64,000 nt of DNA from Flectonema sp. DT1601 (GCA_964019425.1 OZ025848.1:496001-560000); one strand, 5' to 3'. Shown: positions 32,948 through 44,030, numbered from the stretch's first letter. Program-made: numbers and translations. The notes: generated from the letters alone by a model not told the origin.

Positions 32948-34417
32948 ATGCCAAGGGACACATCACCCATAAAAGCATGGGGAGGAGGAGAAGATGACTT
33001 CAGTAGTGACAGCTCAGAGACGTCATCAACGTCAACTACTACATCATACACATCATCTTCAGGAGATGAACGAGACACTAGAAAAAGTTATTACAGAGCT
33101 ACGTCAGATATTAGTGTCAGCAGATCACAAAGAAGTAAAATGTCTGCTATGAGTTTAAATTCAATGAAAAGACGAGGACATCCAACCAGTGACACTAGTT
33201 CTGAATGTACCTTCGCACCGAGAATCACAAAAATGGGAAGAAACTCTCAGAGATGTGGTACCCTAGAAGACCGAATGTACTACGATGAAATGAGCGTACG
33301 ACAAGAACGAAAACGAGAGTCAGACGCGTTACTAAAAGCACATGAAAAGAAACAACTCGAGGATTTCAGTGAATGTACATTCAGACCAAGAATACTTGAT
33401 GATACAATGCATCGAGATAGGAGAACTCGCGAAGCTGTTTTCTCAGACCTTTGGCGAGACGCCAAACTCCGCACTGGCTGCAAACAAGAAATCGAACGAC
33501 TTCGTAGACTTCGGGAAGAAACTTTACTGAAAAAGGCCAGCCAACAGAAATACCAAACATATTTATCAACAGACGGAATTACTGAATCAACTAACAGATT
33601 GTTTGCTGATAGTAAAGTAAGAATGGAAAATCATAATCGTATGAAGAAAGAGAGAGACAGGGAAGAAGCAAGTCAGAAAGTTCAACCAAAAGGTAAAGTA
33701 CAAAAAGTCCATGGTAAACTACCGTGGAATGACTTGTATGAAAAGGGACTTGCAAAACAACAAAAGAGAAACACAAATGACATCCCAGGTTCAGCCTGGA
33801 GAGAATTTCACAAACGGATACCAAACAATCAGTCTTTTGGAAGACTTTATTATCAAGCTGAGAAACAAATGAAAGCTCTGAAGGATAGAGAAGAAGCCAG
33901 TCCTGAACCTCTTCCTTACACGTTTAAACCAACAATTAAAGAGTGTCCCGCCCGTATAAAAAAAGAACGAGCAGCTTTTCAACAACAAAAAGAGTTGGAG
34001 GAAAAGCAAGTTCGGTTGAATGAGGAGCTTAAATTCTTTGAAAAGCAAGCAAAGAAACAACTTGTTAAAAAGAAGAAAAAATATACTCAGCCTGGATATT
34101 TTCCAGGATATGAGCAAATTGATTTTAATAGTGTTGGAGACTATCAATTTCTTAGTAATTGCGCTCATGGTTTCTACGACGTCTCACAGACAGATGACGC
34201 TAGTCGTGGGAACATATCTCCAGTTGATTTTGATCTCAGTGCAGTTGCAGAAGAAGGTGGGTCAATGCAATCGAATCACTTAACACCCAACAGGTCCCCT
34301 TCAAACAGACCTCCAATTCATCCTCCTCCTCAAATACAACAATCTCTTGCTATGACTGACTTATCGTCTGAAGATTCTCATCCTGATAACGTTACTGATG
34401 AAGATATCAGTGATTAG
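32948..34417 (+). CDS. Charged cytoskeletal-type protein with ECTF motifs
   Basis: Single exon, 489 residues. After a Ser/Thr-rich acidic N-terminus, the motif ECTF-x-P-R-I appears twice (about residues 85 and 141) and a related YTFKPTIKE near 325. Between and after these lie long Lys/Arg/Glu-rich helices, likely coiled coil (about 185-260 and 330-385). The last 80 residues are disordered and Pro/Ser-rich. ECTFxPxI-type motifs recur in kinetoplastid and other protist cytoskeleton or flagellum-associated proteins, from memory. A structural role is likely but inferred. The ATG follows ATACAG by about 10 nt. Confidence 0.8.
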   Translation: MPRDTSPIKAWGGGEDDFSSDSSETSSTSTTTSYTSSSGDERDTRKSYYRATSDISVSRSQRSKMSAMSLNSMKRRGHPTSDTSSECTFAPRITKMGRNSQRCGTLEDRMYYDEMSVRQERKRESDALLKAHEKKQLEDFSECTFRPRILDDTMHRDRRTREAVFSDLWRDAKLRTGCKQEIERLRRLREETLLKKASQQKYQTYLSTDGITESTNRLFADSKVRMENHNRMKKERDREEASQKVQPKGKVQKVHGKLPWNDLYEKGLAKQQKRNTNDIPGSAWREFHKRIPNNQSFGRLYYQAEKQMKALKDREEASPEPLPYTFKPTIKECPARIKKERAAFQQQKELEEKQVRLNEELKFFEKQAKKQLVKKKKKYTQPGYFPGYEQIDFNSVGDYQFLSNCAHGFYDVSQTDDASRGNISPVDFDLSAVAEEGGSMQSNHLTPNRSPSNRPPIHPPPQIQQSLAMTDLSSEDSHPDNVTDEDISD

Positions 34418-34889
34418 TGTGATTGTTTATTTCCTCCCTTTGGTTAGTCTTTCACAAGACTCGTTCAACAGGTTGGTTTTAGAACAGGTAAAAATACTAA
34501 AAAAAAAATAGTAGATAGTATAGAGCTTTGAATCTTTTTTTTTTTTCTTCTTTTTTGTGACATACGCATAATAATTCCGAAAAAAAAATTTAAAAAAAAA
34601 AAAATTGAAAGAAATAATGTATTAATTACTCACTCGTTCTATGCTTTTAAAATGCTGATCACTCTCATTGAAAGTCATAGGATTACTATTTGTTTTGTTC
34701 GTGTTGTATTTTTAGTTTTTTTTTTTTAATTTTTATTTTTATTCTTAATTCTCAATCAGAGAAAAAAAAGCAAAAAACAACTCTGTGAATATGTTTTAAC
34801 AATAAATTTTATTTTTTTTATTTTTTTTTACACCCTTAATTATTTATTTTTTCTCATCAATCATAATAAAAAAGAATGATCTACAAGAG
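34418..34889. other. Intergenic spacer
   Basis: AT-rich spacer with several T- and A-runs. No gene seen. No strong pyrimidine-rich acceptor precedes the next gene; the nearest AG is at about 34889. Confidence 0.45.
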
Positions 34890-35834
34890 ATGAAATTGAA
34901 ACCAAACGAACCACAAGATAGCAATACTATGGAAAATGCAATGAGAGGATTACCTCCAGGTTGGGGTATGCAAAAAAGTGCTACAGAGGGAAAGTATTTT
35001 TACGTTGATTTGGTAACAAAGGCTTCGACATGGAAGAAACCAGAAAAAGCATCACCGGGATATTTAAAAATGTGTTTGAAATCTAAGAGAGTAGCGACAA
35101 CATATCAAGACTACTATCCTCCGAAACTTACAAACAGAGGTGATGATTTAGTGAAGGCTCGTAGTCGTCTTACGTCTGGGATTAGAGGTAGTTGGCGAGG
35201 CTACGCTGATCCAAACTGCCCTCACAGGACGTTTGCAACGGCCTCGTCCGAAGCTTATAAGAAACCACCTGTCGATCCTAACTGTGATATAATGATTCAT
35301 CATAAAGTAAGAACAAAGCAGCTTCTACCGGAACCAGAAAAACGTGAATTCTCTGCTCAGACTACAAACACTGAATTCTTTAAAGGATTACAACCAGAGC
35401 CGGGTTCAGTACGTCCAACAATTCAAAGAATGGCTGTTGCTATACCAAAAGGAGCTCCTCTTCAAACAGAGACTACCAACATGGCTCTTTATAAATGTCA
35501 TAGTACTCAAGTTAGATCTAAGAACTTTAAACCTCCTAGTAAAAGAGTATTCTCATCAGGGGTGACGGCTACTACTCATTATGCTTCACACTTTCAACCG
35601 ATCATAACTTCTACTCGCGACCTTACTAAGTATTGTCGTCAGAGGAACAATAAACCAACTCATGAGAGAGGTAGATTATTCAAAGAAACGAGAGACTTTA
35701 TAACTTCGAGTGAATTTGCTGCAACACAAGCAATGGTTGGTCATAATACCGCTTCAAGACAACATTGTTTGAATCACAGCTGGAGAATGCCCGAAAACGG
35801 ATGGGAACTAACTGATAATTCCGTAGCCACTTAG
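34890..35834 (+). CDS. WW-domain protein with repeated TTxxxY motifs
   Basis: Single exon, 314 residues. Residues about 20-52 form a canonical WW domain (LPPGWGMQKS ... FYVDLVTKASTWKKP) that would bind Pro-rich ligands. The remainder is basic, low in acidic clusters, and carries loosely repeated units: FSAQTTNTEFF, LQTETTNMALY and FSSGVTATTHY, each followed by a Pro-containing stretch. Such short repeats resemble microtubule-stabilising SAXO/MAP6-like or inner-microtubule proteins, but this is inference. It is the second WW protein in the window, after the 7476 gene. A downstream in-frame ATG at 34932 would also leave the WW domain whole. Confidence 0.75.
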   Translation: MKLKPNEPQDSNTMENAMRGLPPGWGMQKSATEGKYFYVDLVTKASTWKKPEKASPGYLKMCLKSKRVATTYQDYYPPKLTNRGDDLVKARSRLTSGIRGSWRGYADPNCPHRTFATASSEAYKKPPVDPNCDIMIHHKVRTKQLLPEPEKREFSAQTTNTEFFKGLQPEPGSVRPTIQRMAVAIPKGAPLQTETTNMALYKCHSTQVRSKNFKPPSKRVFSSGVTATTHYASHFQPIITSTRDLTKYCRQRNNKPTHERGRLFKETRDFITSSEFAATQAMVGHNTASRQHCLNHSWRMPENGWELTDNSVAT

Positions 35835-35972
35835 CATCATAGCCGTAGTGGTACTTTATTTACACTTATAATATATGTTTATTTTATTTATTATCACTGA
35901 AAAATCATTCAATGCTTGTATTATTTCTTTCTAATTTCAGGTTTTTTTTCAAAAAAAAAAAAAAAAAAAAAA

Positions 35973-36794
35973 ATGCCAAAGCAAACATCTGACAATCGGA
36001 ATGCAGACGATATGAAAATCACAATCTTAAATACGATTTCTTCTCAGAAATTTGAGATGTCAATATCGACTACTACTAAGGTACGCGAATTGAAGAAACA
36101 AATATCAAAAGAAATTGAAGTGACATCAGCTTTTGATCTAACTTACAGCGGAGAATTGTTAAAGGACTCTACTAAGGTCATCTCATCTGGAGTCTCTCCG
36201 GGGGAAGAATTGGAACTCCACGTTGAAAAGTGTAAGGAGGAATTGTTATTTTTAAAGTTCATGAAGCTCATTGGATTAAAGCCGAAGAAGGACCCGTCAA
36301 AGGAAAAAGAAATTTCCGAATTTGAAAATAAAATTGGTTTTAACATACCATCGTATTTCAGAAGTCTATTGCAGTATGAAACTATCACGTCACTTGAAAG
36401 TGTAATTCCGAATGTTGAACTTCTAAATGGTCTGGTGTTTGGTTATGATGGTCATCTGAAAACCTTCTTCTGTGATTTGAATCTAATTCCAATGTCTTCT
36501 ATTGATAGTACGACATGTTTTCGGTACATTGACTCAACGACTGGTCACATCTTTAGAGTTGATTTAGAAGAAGACGACATCGTATCAGCAGAGTCAAAAT
36601 CACTTTTAAACTACTTCGAAAGTTTGATAGCATCCGCCAAAGAACAACCCCTCGACGTTGATGAGGATGATGATGATGATGACAGGTGTGACGCTATCCA
36701 TGATTGGTCAAATGAAGTAATCGAGTCCGCTGAATTCAGCACCTCCAAAGTCAAAGTACCACAGAAGCACTCAATAGGCATTGCAAATTTATAA
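35973..36794 (+). CDS. Ubiquitin-like domain fused to SUKH/SMI1-like domain
   Basis: Single exon, 273 residues. Residues about 13-85 fit a ubiquitin-like fold (MKITILN ... VRELKKQI ... LTYSGELLKD ... GEELELHV) without a processing di-glycine. Residues about 110-235 resemble SMI1/KNR4 (SUKH): SEFENKIGFNIPSYFRSLL, a central FCDLNLIPMS strand, GHIFRVDLE and a final LLNYFESLIA helix. An acidic run of nine Asp/Glu follows. SUKH proteins serve in yeast cell-wall and stress signalling and as bacterial immunity proteins; the role here is unknown. The start codon abuts an A-run; I reject the upstream 35916 start because it reads through that run. A TTTCTAATTTCAG acceptor-like site lies 33 nt upstream. 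Confidence 0.78.
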   Translation: MPKQTSDNRNADDMKITILNTISSQKFEMSISTTTKVRELKKQISKEIEVTSAFDLTYSGELLKDSTKVISSGVSPGEELELHVEKCKEELLFLKFMKLIGLKPKKDPSKEKEISEFENKIGFNIPSYFRSLLQYETITSLESVIPNVELLNGLVFGYDGHLKTFFCDLNLIPMSSIDSTTCFRYIDSTTGHIFRVDLEEDDIVSAESKSLLNYFESLIASAKEQPLDVDEDDDDDDRCDAIHDWSNEVIESAEFSTSKVKVPQKHSIGIANL

Positions 36795-37031
36795 GAAGCA
36801 GTCCGTGAACATCCTTAATTTTATTGAATGAGCAATACCTTTTTTTTCTTTTTTTTTTTTTGAAATATTCTGTTACTAGATTAAACGGAAAACCCCTGTA
36901 CATTTTTACTTTGCACTTGAAAATGCTTTTCATATTGTTGATAGCTTTCTGGTTCTTACCTTCCAGTGAACGTGTTGTAACATCGTTCAGAAGCGACAAA
37001 TGTTAACTTCATTTTCAACAGTACACACACA

Positions 37032-39766
37032 ATGTTCTCTTCTATCAGAGAAGAGAGACCCTTGACAGATGAAGAACACGATAAGACATTCATCGAAAGG
37101 ATAACTTACAACAGTGCAGGTAAGACTATGGAAAAGGGCGCACAGAAACCCCTGGAAACAGAAGACGTTCCTTTTTTACATCCGAAATATGAAGTAAAGC
37201 TGCATTACAAAGCGTTTAAAGATGCTTGGGAAAAAGAATTATTGACTAGTGACAGTCCGTCAGTTTTAGCAGCTTTGAGATCGGTGTTTGAAAGTCGATT
37301 TTGGGAGAGTACGACTCTGGAATTCCTGGAAATATTATTAGGATTTGTTGGTCCTCTTGCTTTGAAAGCTGTCATTGGATTTACAGCTGACAAAAGTAGG
37401 CCTGTTAGTGAAGGTGTTGCTTTAGTGTTATTGCTATTCTTATCCTCAATAATCAAAGGAATAAGTTCATCTTGGACTCTTCAAATCACAACATCCGTAG
37501 GGATGGATGTTCACTCTGCAGTAGTCGCTGCTATTTATCGAAAAGCATTAAAACTATCACCTGCTACGACTTACTCAAAGGGTAGTATCGTTAACATTCA
37601 ATCAAACGACGCACTTCGAATGGCAAACATCGTTTCGGCATTGAACGTTATATGGACAGCTCCTCTTACAATTGTTGTGGCTGTTATCCTTCTTATTCAG
37701 GTTTGAAAGTTTTTTTTTCTTCTTTTTTTTTCCCCTTATCACCCTTGTCACTGGTTTTTCATGTGATTGAAAAAGGAAACAAACAAACAAACACAGAATG
37801 TTGGAGTAGCTGCCTTTGCTGGACTATTGTTTATGTTACTGTTGGTACCTATAAACGGTATCGCTGTATCACAAATGGAAATGATACGAATGGAGGTTAT
37901 TGGTCTAACTGATTCTCGTGTAGCTTTGATGAACGAATTACTTTCTGGTGTTCGAATCGCCAAATTCATGTGCTCTGAAGAACATTTTAAAACCAAACTA
38001 CTTGACATCCGAAAGCGAGAGTTAGAACTACTCCGATCACAATCTTACTGGCATGCCTTTACATCGTTTTTAGTATTTATTACACCGACTATTACGTCTG
38101 TTTTTACTTTTGTTACGTACGCTGCTTTGGGGAACGTCTTAGACGCTCGTAGTATCTTTACAGCGTTATCGCTGTTTAACTTGTTGAGAGTTCCGTTGTC
38201 GTTTTTACCGATTGTTATATTTAGTATGATTGAGTCATCTGTTGCGCTGGAGAGAGTTCAAAATTTTTTAATGTCAGCGGAGATTAACTCTGCTTCTATT
38301 GAAAGAGTTGATCCGCGATCTGATGTCGTTATATCTGAAGGGGTCTTCTCTTGGAATGCAACCACAGAAGACGGATCTAACCCAACTCTTGGGGGTGTTA
38401 CCCCAATAAATATGAGAGTCAAATGTGGATCTTTATGTCTTATTGTTGGAAAGGTTGGATCAGGTAAAACATCACTGCTATCCTGCATATCTGGTCAGAT
38501 CATTAAAATAGCAGGTAGAGTTGTACTTCCATCTGGTTCAGTAGCGTTTTGCCCTCAGCAGGCATGGTTGGCGAACGATACGGTGAAGGGTAACATATTA
38601 TTTGGGAATGCGTACTTTAAAAATACGTATCAGAATTGTATTCGAAGTTGCTCGCTGTTAGCAGACTTGAAATTATTTCCTAACGGAGATCAAACTGAAG
38701 TTGGTGAAAAAGGAGTCACTTTGTCAGGAGGACAACGTCAGAGAATTGCTTTAGCGAGAGCAGTTTATAGCAACGCTGATCTCGTATTACTCGACGACGT
38801 GTTATCTGCTGTTGATCCTCACGTCGCACGTTCATTGTTTGAGGGAGTTCTTCTTGGTGAGCTTGCAGGAAAGACTCGCATCATGGTAACCAACGCGATT
38901 CAATTCCTTCCCAGAGCTGATCAAATAATAATATTAGGAAGTGATGGTGATATTGCTTTCTCAGGTACGTACTCAGAGATGAGACAATCAGGACTACAAA
39001 CTGATCAATTTGCTTCAAGTGATGATATTGAAGGTGTCGTACCAGGTGCTGCTATCAACAGAGAACGTGAAGCACAACAAACAACTGACACCGTCGAAGA
39101 AGAACTCATGGAAGAAGAGTCTGATTCAAGCACTGATGATGATGGCCCTAAGAAATCTCTTCAGGAAGCTGAAGAACGAGCCAAGGGAGCCATCAGTTGG
39201 GAAGTTATATTAAGATATATGACTGCTTGTGGACCAACATTGTGGTATTTTGGTCTTTTTGTTTTCTTATCAGAAATTGCACAAACGACATCTGATCTTT
39301 GGCTTGCGATTTGGTCTGATAGACGGCTGAGTCCGAGTCCAGGTACTAATTTCTACCTCGGGATTTATGTTCTTCTTGGAGTAGTTGTTGCTGTACTGTC
39401 CTTCTTGAGAGGTATTTCAGCTGTGGAGTCTGGGATTCGTGCTTCAAGAACAATGCATTCACAGATGTTGACATCAGTCCTTCGAGCACCACCATCATTC
39501 TTTGACGTTACGCCCATGGGACGTATTCTAACAAGATTCTCCAAGGATATGGATTGTATGTGGTTTATTAATATTATTATTTTTTTTTGTCACAATTAAA
39601 AAAATGTCTAATTAATACCAACACAGCTCTAGACACAGCACTCGGAGACGGATTGAATTCGTTCTTCACTGTGATTTCTATGACCGCTGGAACGTTGATA
39701 GTCGTACTTGTGGCGTTGCCATTGTTCTTGTTGGTACTGATACCTCTGGGTAATTTCTGTATGTAT

Positions 39767-39802
<36 letters not shown>

Positions 39803-41103
39803 ACTCAGACACAAAAAAAAAAAGAAATAATAAAAAATCAGACTTAACCGTTATGAACTATTACCGAGCGACATCACGAGAACTTGCTCGGATCAGTGCG
39901 ACGGCTTCAAGTCCTATTTATGCATTTTTTGCTGAGAGCTTATCGGGTACGGCTTGTATTCAGTCTTATGGAAGAGTTGAAAGGTTTCAAGACCAAAACG
40001 ATAATCTTGTCGACAGATATCACAGATGCTATTGGTTTGGATTAACAGTCAGCAGATGGCTTTCTGTAAGATTGGAATTTTGCGGAGCTACAATCGTACT
40101 CGCAGCAGGACTACTTGTTGCAACATACAGAGATGTCATGGATCCTGGTCAGGTAGGATTAGTTTTAACATACGGACTTCAGATGGTCGCTGCTTTAGAA
40201 ATGATCGTCACTGGAGTCGCATCCATGGAAACACAATTCAACGCAGTTGAAAGAGTAATCCATTACGCTAAAAACATTCCGCAAGAAGCACCTGCTGTAA
40301 TTGAGAATAGCAGACCTCCGTTTGACTGGTTAGAAAGTCGTTCTGATGTTGTCCTTCGAAACGTTTCAATTAAATATCGACCAGATCTCCCAAATGTACT
40401 ACACGCTTTGTCTATTGTAATCCCTAGTAGGGCAAAGTGTGGTGTGGTTGGCAGAACTGGGAGTGGGAAAAGTTCATTCTTTTTAGCAATTTTAAGAATG
40501 ATTGAAATTCATGCGGGAGAGATTCAAATAGGAGGCTACCCTATTCAAGAAATGGGACTGCGTGATCTACGATCAAGGATAGCTATCGTACCTCAAGAGC
40601 CAACACTGTTTAGTGGTTCTTTGAGATCAAACCTTGACCCTTATGGGGAATACAGCGATCGTGAAATTTGGGAAAATCTTGAAAAAGCTCATTGTCGAGA
40701 AGTTGCTGAAAGAGACGCCGCAAAACTCGAAGCAGTCGTAACAGAGAATGGGGAAAACTATTCTGTTGGGGAAAGACAATTACTTTGTTTAGCAAGAGCG
40801 TTACTAAGAAGATGTAAATTATTATTAATGGACGAAGTCACAGCTTCAGTTGATGTTTCTACCGATACTCTCATTCAACAAACAGTCAACAGGGAATTTA
40901 CTGATTGCACTGTTCTAACTATTGCTCATCGTCTTGAGACTATCATAACAGGTACTCACGTTATTGTCCTTGATCATGGTCGACTTGCTGAATTCGGAAG
41001 TCCAAAAGAACTTCTACAAATACCTGGAGGTGTCTTCAGTGGAATGGTTAACAGTTCTGGTCCTTCAACTGCTGATGCACTTCACAGAAAAGCTGGATTG
41101 TAG
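37032..41103 (+). CDS. ABC transporter, ABCC (MRP) subfamily
   Basis: Four exons: 37032-37700, 37797-39555, 39627-39758, 39842-41103; 1273 residues. Order TMD1, NBD1, TMD2, NBD2. NBD1 has Walker A GKVGSGKTS (about 439), signature LSGGQRQRIALARA (about 530) and Walker B VLLDDVLSAVD, with Asp in the catalytic Glu position as is usual for ABCC. NBD2 has Walker A GRTGSGKSS (about 1054), signature SVGERQLLCLARALL (about 1160) and Walker B LLMDEVTASVD, the catalytic Glu intact. One site is therefore degenerate and one active. ABCC proteins export glutathione conjugates, drugs or thiol-metal complexes. It is a short ABCC without an extra N-terminal TMD0. An acidic Ser/Asp/Glu linker follows NBD1. 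Intron 3 holds a T run of more than 20. Confidence 0.9.
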
Positions 41104-41555
41104 TCGTGACAGACTTGAGTTGAATGTATTCTGATTTGGTAGTAAGGTTATTCATTTTGTTGTTATTTATTATTTTAGTCTTTACAAACGATTAACGATC
41201 GTGTCTTCCCTATCTCTTAAATTACACTTCTGAGGTCGTATTTATACCAACTGTGGTGTTATGCTCTGAAGTTTTCATTCTGATTCTTTTATGTCTTTGT
41301 AGGCAGCGGACTCTTCGCTGCCATGTTACGTGGGAGACATCTCTCACGTTTACGCTCCGAAAAAAAAAAAAAAAAAAAAAACTTATTTTCTTTTTCCCAA
41401 ATCATCTTAAAGTATTAATTACCATGACAGCTAACAGTTATGTCGAGTATTTGATTTGAGTTAGGTAAGTAGGAAAGTGTTCTTAAGCCTGTCTGTATAT
41501 TTATATATCTACCCATACCCATACAGTTCTCCCATCTTTTTTACTCATCCATTAA
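41104..41555. other. Intergenic spacer with double hairpin
   Basis: This spacer contains two adjacent stems at 41302-41349 followed by an A-run. A CCCATACAG acceptor-like site lies about 30 nt before the next ATG. The frame starting near 41253 is not credible as coding. Confidence 0.5.
41302..41349 (+). ncRNA. Possible structured UTR/RNA element (double hairpin)
   Basis: Stem 1: GGCAGCG (41302-41308) with CGCTGCC (41316-41322), 7-nt loop. Stem 2: ACGTGGGA (41328-41335) with TCTCACGT (41342-41349), including one G-T pair, 6-nt loop. The stems are 5 nt apart and an A20 run begins shortly after, at about 41360. It resembles the double hairpin at 26949-27020 in layout but not in sequence. A 3' UTR structure or small RNA are both possible. 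Confidence 0.25.
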
Positions 41556-42836
41556 ATGCCTGTAACTAGACTCGGTAAGCCTCCAGAGAGAGAGTACGAG
41601 GCGCCATCTCAAGATATACTACCGACTCCAAAAGACTGCGAAGCACATCCAGAGGGTGTAATTGAATTAGACTCACAGGCAGAAGCCAGATGGTGGGCAC
41701 ATTTAAATGAACAACGTGCGCAAGTTACTGACGCCAGATCATATGTTCAAAGTAGTGATAAGTTAGTAACATCATCAATGGTAAGAAGTAGAGAATCGAT
41801 ATCTAGCGCCTGGATGACAATTCAAAATGAAGCCGCCCAACACATTAGAGAAGTGACAGAAGCTCAGAGACAATCACCTCCAGGTGCACCAGAACCAAGA
41901 ATTCAACCTTTTATATTTAATTCGAATAACAACTTTAGATGTTGTACTGGTGCATCAACAGACAATCTGATAGCAGCAGTTGCAACACTTTGGATGTACC
42001 GTTGGTTGTGTGGTGCATTTCCATACAACCCTTCGATTTCTGGAAATTACATGTCAGAAGCTCAATATGGTGCAGTCTTAATGGAAGAAACAGGCTTTAG
42101 TTCAATAGATAGGGATACTGGTTATAGTGATCACCCTGCTTTACCAGTTGTTAGTTGTATGACTGGAAGATTACATGCAACGATGACTGATGAACAATAT
42201 GAGTATTCGAGGAAGGCTATTGGTTCTGGTATGGGATTCGTCTCGTCTCCACCTCAACCTCTAAGTGGAATGATACATTCATTCATGGATGATAGTGATC
42301 CGATAGATGTTGGTAGTTTAGCTCATAGGCGTTGGCTGCTATCCCCAGGGATGAAATCCACTGGGTTTGGAGCATACTACTCTTCATCTCTTATGTATGC
42401 ATTAGGATCACCTCAGAATAATGCAGAACATATGGGTGATTTTATTGCTTATCCTGCTCCAGGATGGTTCCCTTCATCTTGGTTAAGAGATGGTACAGCA
42501 TGGTCAATAGCTATCAATCCTGATAGGTTTTGGATTGCTCCTAATGCTACAGTTACAGTCTATCAGACTCATACTAATGAAGCTCCTTGTGGTTGTAATG
42601 TACCTCCTGTTTCAGCTTGTCCTTTACACCGTCGTGGTGAACAGTTACCTGCTCCTTATGAAGAATCGTTTAGTCGTATTAATAGAAGAGGTTTTGGAGG
42701 ATCTCCATGCATAATCTTTAGACCCCAAGGAGTAAACACTACTGAAGGACAGTCGTATGAAGTTGTTGTTCAGGGTCTCTGGGCAGCTGGTGAGCGTATC
42801 ACTCTTCGTTACATTGTGACATTCTTCGATTTCTAA
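41556..42836 (+). CDS. CAP/SCP-like domain protein
   Basis: Single exon, 426 residues. The central region (about 120-300) fits the CAP superfamily in its bacterial-type form: a first helix (NLIAAVATLWMYRWLCG), GNYMSEAQYGAVLM, and DPIDVGSLAHRRWLLSPGMKSTGFGAYY, where the HRRWLL-x-P-x-x-x-x-x-GFG segment is typical. The C-terminal part (about 320-426) has several Cys (CGCNVPPVSACPLH) and a beta-rich end (VVVQGLWAAGERITLRYIV). No signal peptide is visible at this ATG, so a secreted role, usual for CAP proteins, is not supported here. Family assignment is moderate. Confidence 0.75.
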   Translation: MPVTRLGKPPEREYEAPSQDILPTPKDCEAHPEGVIELDSQAEARWWAHLNEQRAQVTDARSYVQSSDKLVTSSMVRSRESISSAWMTIQNEAAQHIREVTEAQRQSPPGAPEPRIQPFIFNSNNNFRCCTGASTDNLIAAVATLWMYRWLCGAFPYNPSISGNYMSEAQYGAVLMEETGFSSIDRDTGYSDHPALPVVSCMTGRLHATMTDEQYEYSRKAIGSGMGFVSSPPQPLSGMIHSFMDDSDPIDVGSLAHRRWLLSPGMKSTGFGAYYSSSLMYALGSPQNNAEHMGDFIAYPAPGWFPSSWLRDGTAWSIAINPDRFWIAPNATVTVYQTHTNEAPCGCNVPPVSACPLHRRGEQLPAPYEESFSRINRRGFGGSPCIIFRPQGVNTTEGQSYEVVVQGLWAAGERITLRYIVTFFDF

Positions 42837-43288
42837 GTCTCTTTATTACCCACTTGTCAGCCTAAGAGGAGATTGTATTTATAAACTATCGCGTTGTCTT
42901 AATAATAAGGCTTGACTTAAGATCTCAAAGTGGGGAGTGCAGAGAGACGTTTGCTGAACCTGAACCAAGAATTGAAAAAGAATGGGGAAAAAAAAAAAAT
43001 TTAAAAAAAAAAAAAAAAAAGCCAAATACCTTTGTTTGTTTACTATTATGGCCATTATGTCGATGCGAATTTTCCTCTCCCTTTTTTTTCTTTTTGTGTC
43101 AATAATAAAAGAGCTGGGGGGGACTTGGATTTTACCCCTCATTGCTTGTATTTCTTATTAAAACTGTATCTCCCTTTTGTACCGTATTCCTTTGGTTTGC
43201 TAGGATGATGTGTTGTGTTATTTTTTTGCTTTAATTAAGTTTTCTTATTCTCTTTCAGAGGTTATTAAGTTATTTTAACTAAACAAAA
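42837..43288. other. Intergenic spacer
   Basis: A spacer with A-runs at 42987-43020. A TTATTCTCTTTCAG acceptor-like site lies about 30 nt before the next ATG. No gene seen. Confidence 0.45.
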
Positions 43289-44030
43289 ATGGCACGTGGA
43301 GCGTTTCACCAGACCAGAGTATGTTTTTAAAATCTTTTTGCATCTGCACCTTTAGAAGGATACATAATTGACCCGATAGATCACATTTCACAATTCGGTG
43401 AACAACATCGATTCTCTGTTCCTGTTCTGCTTTTCCTCCTTGAGATCTTGTCATCTAGCATAAGGTACTCGTCGACACCCCACTAGTGGGCTCGAACTCC
43501 ACTCCAGGTTTCGACGAACCATATTGTTCTTTCACGGACTGTGATTGCAGTCTATCCATAGTTATTTAAAGATCCTCCTTCTAGCTTAAGAAGACGCCAC
43601 TAAAGTCAGAGGTCGTCCACGTCAAGCGGAGGAGGAGCTTGCGACGCGAAACAGCAAAAACAGTTTTGTGTGTGTTTTCGTGAAGGGTTTTCTGATTTCT
43701 GACTTTAACCCCATGCCTCACCCCCTCAGGAATTACCGAACAAGATCAAAAGGCTCAATTATATTTTTTTATTTTATTTTTATTTTATTTATTTATTTTT
43801 ATAATTAATAACAATAAAACACAAACAGAACTTGTTGAGTTTGATTGCCCTTTGCGCGGGACTCAACGCTGGAGCTCAGCAGAGACTTGTGTGGTACGAT
43901 GATGTACAGAAGAACTACGTTGTATGTTATTTTTGTTGTTTTATTCTTGTGTAGAATTAATACGAAAAAAAAAAAAAAAAAAAAAATTAAACAGCAACCT
44001 GCGGCTGACTCGAAGAGAATTTACTCTTAA
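43289..44030 (+). CDS. Small three-exon single-span protein (52 aa)
   Basis: Three exons: 43289-43318, 43829-43921, 43995-44030; 52 residues. The product starts MARGAFHQTR, continues with a hydrophobic segment (NLLSLIALCAGLNAGA) and ends in a polar tail (LVWYDDVQKNYV, then QPAADSKRIYS). A basic N-terminus, one membrane span and a short tail are common in small accessory subunits of the mitochondrial inner membrane, but no family is recognised. Support: an ATG downstream of TTCTCTTTCAG, GTATGT donors at both introns, A-rich CAG acceptors, and compatible phases. The first intron is 510 nt, far longer than the 61-102 nt usual here, and holds a possible structured RNA. Confidence 0.55.
43464..43520 (+). 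ncRNA. Candidate structured RNA inside intron
   Basis: Within the 510-nt intron, GGT plus TCGTCGA (43464-43466, 43469-43475) can pair with TCGACGA plus ACC (43511-43520). Inside lie CCCA-CTAG-TGGG and, as an alternative, a T-arm-like GTGGG-CTCGAAC-TCCAC. The segment is richer in G/C than the rest of the intron. It is not a complete tRNA. An intron-hosted small RNA is possible. Confidence 0.25.

Noticed and set aside
43483-43501. tRNA T-arm-like GTGGG-CTCGAAC-TCCAC
   Set aside because: No matching acceptor stem, D-arm or anticodon arm at the right distances; kept only as part of a possible structured RNA.
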